From JANNOG01 sp050329415 (GTDB lineage Bacteria > Actinomycetota > Actinomycetes > Actinomycetales > JBBAYJ01), in the NCBI GenBank assembly GCA_050329415.1, contig JBHJOS010000167.1:1-24342 (forward strand): a stretch of 24,342 nucleotides of DNA, given 5' to 3'. The notes under the pieces were generated by a model. That model worked only from the letters and a program-made list of their open reading frames with translations, had not been told where the DNA came from and did no database searches. Both the position numbers and the translations under genes were made by a program. This document shows, in pieces, positions 21,626-24,342 of this stretch (positions within the stretch are counted from its first letter, which is position 1; each line of letters begins with the position of its first letter).

Positions 21626-24145
21626 CTAGGCGGTCGCTCGGGCGCCGTTGCCCCGATCGCGCCCGGGAACGAGGTAGGAGCCGGCCGCCAGCCAACCGTC
21701 GAACTCGACGAGCGGCATCGGCGGCGCGAAGCCGGTGCCCTGGCCGAGGTCGCATCCGAGCTGGCGGAGCCGCGTCGCGATCTGGTCGTTCTCGATGCCC
21801 TCGGCGACGACGCGCAGGCCGAGGTGCCGTCCGAGCTCGATGGTGGAGCGGACGATCACCTCGTCGTGCTCGTCGGTGAGCATGTTGGCGATGAATCCAC
21901 GGTCGATCTTGAGTTCCCGGACGGGCAGCCTCCGTAGGTAGGTGAGGGACGAGTAGCCCGTCCCGTAGTCGTCGACGGAGATCTGGACACCGAGTTCGTC
22001 GAGACGCTCCAGCGTGACCAGCGCCCGGCTGACGTCGGCCATGACCGAGGTCTCGGTGATCTCGATGGTGAGCAGGCCGGGGGGGACGTCGTGATGGTGG
22101 AGGTGCCGGGCGATCCGGTCGGCGAGCAGTTCGTCGAGGAGGCTGCGGGCCGAGACGTTGACGGCCACGCCGAGTGCCCACCCCCGGCGCTGCCAGGATC
22201 GGGCCGCCGAGAGCGCCGACGTCAGAATCCGGTCGGTGATGGTGTGAATGAGGTCCGTCTGCTCAGCCAGCCCGATGAAGCGGTCCGCGTCAAGGACGCC
22301 CTGGTCCGGGTGATCCCAGCGGACGAGGGCCTCGACCCCGACGACGGTCCTGGTCCCCAGTTGGACCTTGGGTTGGAACCAGGCCAGCATCTGCTCCTCG
22401 ACGGTGGCGACCCGGAGGTCCTGCAGGAGCCGCAGCCGCTGCGAGTTGGTCCTCTCGAGGTCCGACCGGTAGAGCGACACGCCGCCACTGCGCCCCTTGG
22501 CGTCGTACATCGCGAGGTCGGCCCGGCGGAGCAGGGCGGCTGCATCCGCTCCCTGCTCCGGGCCCATGACCAGGCCGATGCTGCACGAGACCGCGACGGA
22601 CAGTTCCCCGAGGTCGAAGGGCTCACGGGCGGCATGGAGGATCCCCGCCCCGAGCTCCGCGGCCTTGGCGCGAGGCAGCCCCTTGGCCAGGACGGCGAAC
22701 TCGTCGCCGGCGAGTCGCGAGAGCACGGAGTCCTTCGGCAGGATCGACCGCATCCGCTCGGCGAACTTCTGAAGAAGCAGGTCGCCGATGTGGTGGCCGA
22801 GACCGTCGTTGACCTCCTTGAAACGGTCGAGGTCGAGCAGGAACACCGCGACCGTGTCCTCGTTCCCGAGGGCCGCCTGCACCTTCAACTCGAAGAGGGA
22901 ACGGTTGGGCAGCCCGGTGAGACGATCGTGACTGGCGTCGTGCTCCAGCTGGAGGTGGAGGAGGCTCTTGCGGAGACTCACGGCCAGCTGATCGGCCAGC
23001 TGCCGCAGCCGCTCCATGTCGTCCGTCGAGAATCTCTTGAGCAGTCCGGTTCGTTCGGCGACGAGAAGGACACCGAGAACGCCTTCACCATCCGAGATCG
23101 GCGCGACCAGGGCGTCTGACCACCCGGCTTGGGCAGCCGGGTGGGCCTGACGACCGGACACTGTCAGGCGGAGGACGCGTTCCTCACCATGGAGGGTGTC
23201 CTGCCATGCCGGGTCGTCGACGGACCGCGGCCACCAGGTCGCCGCCATCGACGACTCCACGAGAGGTGAGGCGCCTGCGGGTCGGAACACGACGAGGCCG
23301 GCGTCCTGGGCTCGCAGCAGCCGTTGCGTCTCGCTCCTGGCAGAAGCGACAAGGGTATGGAGATCGAGAGCCTGACCGACCTCCCGGGCGAAGCCGTGCT
23401 GGGCCACCAGGTCCATGTGTCGCTGTCGCAACGCACCGTGACCCATGAGGAGCCACCAGACAACGACGATGGGCACGATCAGCAGCAGCACGAGCCAGGG
23501 ATCAACGAAAAGGGGGATGACCGACACTCCGCCGAGGATCGAGCCGAGCGCCCACACCACGAATCCCTGCCGCAACTGATCAGGCAAGCGCTTGAAGAAG
23601 TTGCCCTCAAACTGAGCGATGACCAGAGCGACGAGCAGACCCCCTGCGGTCGAAGCGACCAGAAGAGCTGCGGCCACCGCCGCGACGAAGGCGGAGTCTG
23701 TCATCGGCAGCGAGGCCCTGGCCCAAGAAACGAGGGCTACCGCAAGCGACCCCTCAAAGATCATGAGACTGAGGTTGAAGAATTGCTTGAGGGTCCCGGT
23801 CCTCTTCGTCTTGAGCAGAAGTGGAACTGAACTTCCGACAAGACGAGCGACAACCACGAGCCATGGCGCGAAGAGCGCAAGCGCCAAAGCCGTCGGCACC
23901 TCAGAGAGGGAGAAACCGAAGGAGTTCCTTCGGTACTCAAGATTGAACATAAATCGCTCGGTCGCCAGGAAGGCCACACACACGGCGACGAACACTGGCC
24001 ATCCGGCACCCTGGACGACTGGGGGGAGCGAGGGTGCCGTCACCAGGAGCAGCATGGAGAGGGCGAGGAGCAGCCCGCTGAGCGCCAGCGCTCGCGCGCT
24101 CCCGCCCTCGAGCCGCCACCGCCAACCGGTCACGTCGCCTATCAC
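21626..24145 (-). CDS. Membrane GAF-GGDEF-EAL protein (c-di-GMP synthesis and degradation)
   Basis: An 839-residue signalling protein. Residues 1-240 hold about seven or eight membrane segments. A GAF-like sensor domain (about 245-395) follows, with ALDLHTLVASARSETQRLLR. The GGDEF domain (about 405-565) has DLDRFKEVNDGLGHHIGD and the active-site loop A479-GDEF, where Ala replaces the first Gly. The EAL domain (about 590-830) has E605-A-L-V-R-W, AVNVSARSL, TIEITETSVM, VDDYGTGYSSL, ELKIDRGFI, AEGIEN and GQGTGFAPP. All phosphodiesterase residues are kept, so degradation is likely and synthesis possible. Starts: GTG 24145 or GTG 24133. It converges on the CYTH-CHAD gene. Confidence 0.95.
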   Translation of the reverse strand: MIGDVTGWRWRLEGGSARALALSGLLLALSMLLLVTAPSLPPVVQGAGWPVFVAVCVAFLATERFMFNLEYRRNSFGFSLSEVPTALALALFAPWLVVVARLVGSSVPLLLKTKRTGTLKQFFNLSLMIFEGSLAVALVSWARASLPMTDSAFVAAVAAALLVASTAGGLLVALVIAQFEGNFFKRLPDQLRQGFVVWALGSILGGVSVIPLFVDPWLVLLLIVPIVVVWWLLMGHGALRQRHMDLVAQHGFAREVGQALDLHTLVASARSETQRLLRAQDAGLVVFRPAGASPLVESSMAATWWPRSVDDPAWQDTLHGEERVLRLTVSGRQAHPAAQAGWSDALVAPISDGEGVLGVLLVAERTGLLKRFSTDDMERLRQLADQLAVSLRKSLLHLQLEHDASHDRLTGLPNRSLFELKVQAALGNEDTVAVFLLDLDRFKEVNDGLGHHIGDLLLQKFAERMRSILPKDSVLSRLAGDEFAVLAKGLPRAKAAELGAGILHAAREPFDLGELSVAVSCSIGLVMGPEQGADAAALLRRADLAMYDAKGRSGGVSLYRSDLERTNSQRLRLLQDLRVATVEEQMLAWFQPKVQLGTRTVVGVEALVRWDHPDQGVLDADRFIGLAEQTDLIHTITDRILTSALSAARSWQRRGWALGVAVNVSARSLLDELLADRIARHLHHHDVPPGLLTIEITETSVMADVSRALVTLERLDELGVQISVDDYGTGYSSLTYLRRLPVRELKIDRGFIANMLTDEHDEVIVRSTIELGRHLGLRVVAEGIENDQIATRLRQLGCDLGQGTGFAPPMPLVEFDGWLAAGSYLVPGRDRGNGARATA

Positions 24146-24235
24146 ACCCGACGGACGCTCCCGCGTCCACGCTCGCCCGCAACAGAGCTCGCCGGCGAAC
24201 GGGCAGCGCCGCCGTCACGCCTCGCCGGGATTGCC

Positions 24236-24342
24236 TCAGTTCCAGCCCGACCCGTTCCAGCCCGACCCGTTCCAGCCCGACCCGTTCCAGCCCGACCCGT
24301 TCCAGCCCGACCCGTTCCAGCCCGACCCGTTCCAGCCCGACA
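24236..24342 (-). CDS. C-terminal end of a minus-strand gene with GSGWN pentapeptide repeats (partial)
   Basis: On the minus strand the tandem repeat reads in one frame as (GSGWN)n and stops at once after the last unit, TGA at 24238-24236. Trp-containing five-residue repeats at an extreme C-terminus occur in some exported actinobacterial proteins; from memory, subtilisin-like S8 peptidases. That family call is a guess. The plus strand could instead encode FQPDP repeats from a TTG at 24231; the neat stop favours the minus frame. If real, the gene lies 90 bases upstream of the GGDEF-EAL gene on the same strand. Confidence 0.45.
   Translation of the reverse strand, partial: SGWNGSGWNGSGWNGSGWNGSGWNGSGWNGSGWN
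24240..24342. repeat. 15-bp tandem repeat, about 6.9 copies
   Basis: The unit TTCCAGCCCGACCCG is repeated six times exactly from 24240 to 24329, and a seventh copy runs to the window edge with the change CCG to CA at its end. The exact copies indicate recent expansion. The 15-base period keeps any reading frame when copy number changes. Positions 24146-24235 between this repeat and the GGDEF-EAL start show no clear feature. Confidence 0.95.

Noticed and set aside
23324..23830. Plus-strand open frame opposite the GGDEF-EAL membrane domain
   Set aside because: Antisense to clear transmembrane coding sequence; a hydrophilic, biased product.
24240..24342. CRISPR array
   Set aside because: The units are contiguous 15-mers with no spacers.

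Overview
The window is about 24 kb of very GC-rich DNA with third codon positions almost all G or C. It comes from an actinobacterium (Actinomycetota). Supporting this are HspR-type (HAIR) repeats before dnaK, an actinobacterial dCTP deaminase, an EtfD-type membrane iron-sulfur protein, a DUF4235-like protein, many GTG starts and apparently leaderless promoters. The genus cannot be settled from the sequence; a relative of Pseudonocardiales, Geodermatophilales or Mycobacteriales is plausible. No rRNA, tRNA, IS element or CRISPR array was seen.

Layout. Positions 1-2143 hold a heat-shock unit on the minus strand, dnaK followed by an hsp20 cut by the window edge, with two HAIR-like operators upstream. 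Positions 2144-3828 hold a small membrane protein, a YidC/Oxa1-like insertase paralogue, another small membrane protein and a 49-66 residue basic protein. Positions 3943-6725 hold two toxin-antitoxin modules on either side of an S33-type hydrolase: a MntA/HepT (MNT-HEPN) pair and a VapB/VapC pair with an operator palindrome over its start codon. Positions 6825-8796 hold a DUF1996 lipoprotein and a convergent four-helix membrane protein, separated by a 16-bp inverted repeat. At 8823-9124 lies what looks like the 3' remnant of a gene. It abuts a tetR, membrane protein and GNAT acetyltransferase operon at 9175-10975 whose genes overlap by ATGA.

Positions 11007-14105 (minus strand) form a thiamine or thiamine-precursor uptake unit: TPP riboswitch, ykoE-like S component, fused double ATPase and T component. 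Two small membrane proteins follow at 14177-14607. Next is the large EtfD-like membrane Fe-S oxidoreductase at 14652-17024, with a palindromic operator at its promoter. Its converging neighbour is a short EAL-domain protein; a striking nested palindrome lies between them. A minus-strand operon of a metallo-beta-lactamase-fold hydrolase, dcd and an uncharacterised gene covers 17889-20048. A CYTH-CHAD protein diverges from it. A membrane GAF-GGDEF-EAL protein occupies 21626-24145. The window ends in a 15-bp tandem repeat that reads best as the tryptophan-rich C-terminus (GSGWN repeats) of a further minus-strand gene.

Functional themes are protein folding and insertion (dnaK, hsp20, YidC-like), growth control by toxin-antitoxin pairs, cofactor uptake under TPP control, fatty-acid-derived electron transfer (EtfD), nucleotide metabolism (dcd, CYTH) and c-di-GMP turnover (two EAL proteins). 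The least explained parts are the tetR-membrane-GNAT operon with its neighbouring gene remnant, the gene coupled to dcd, and the terminal repeat protein.
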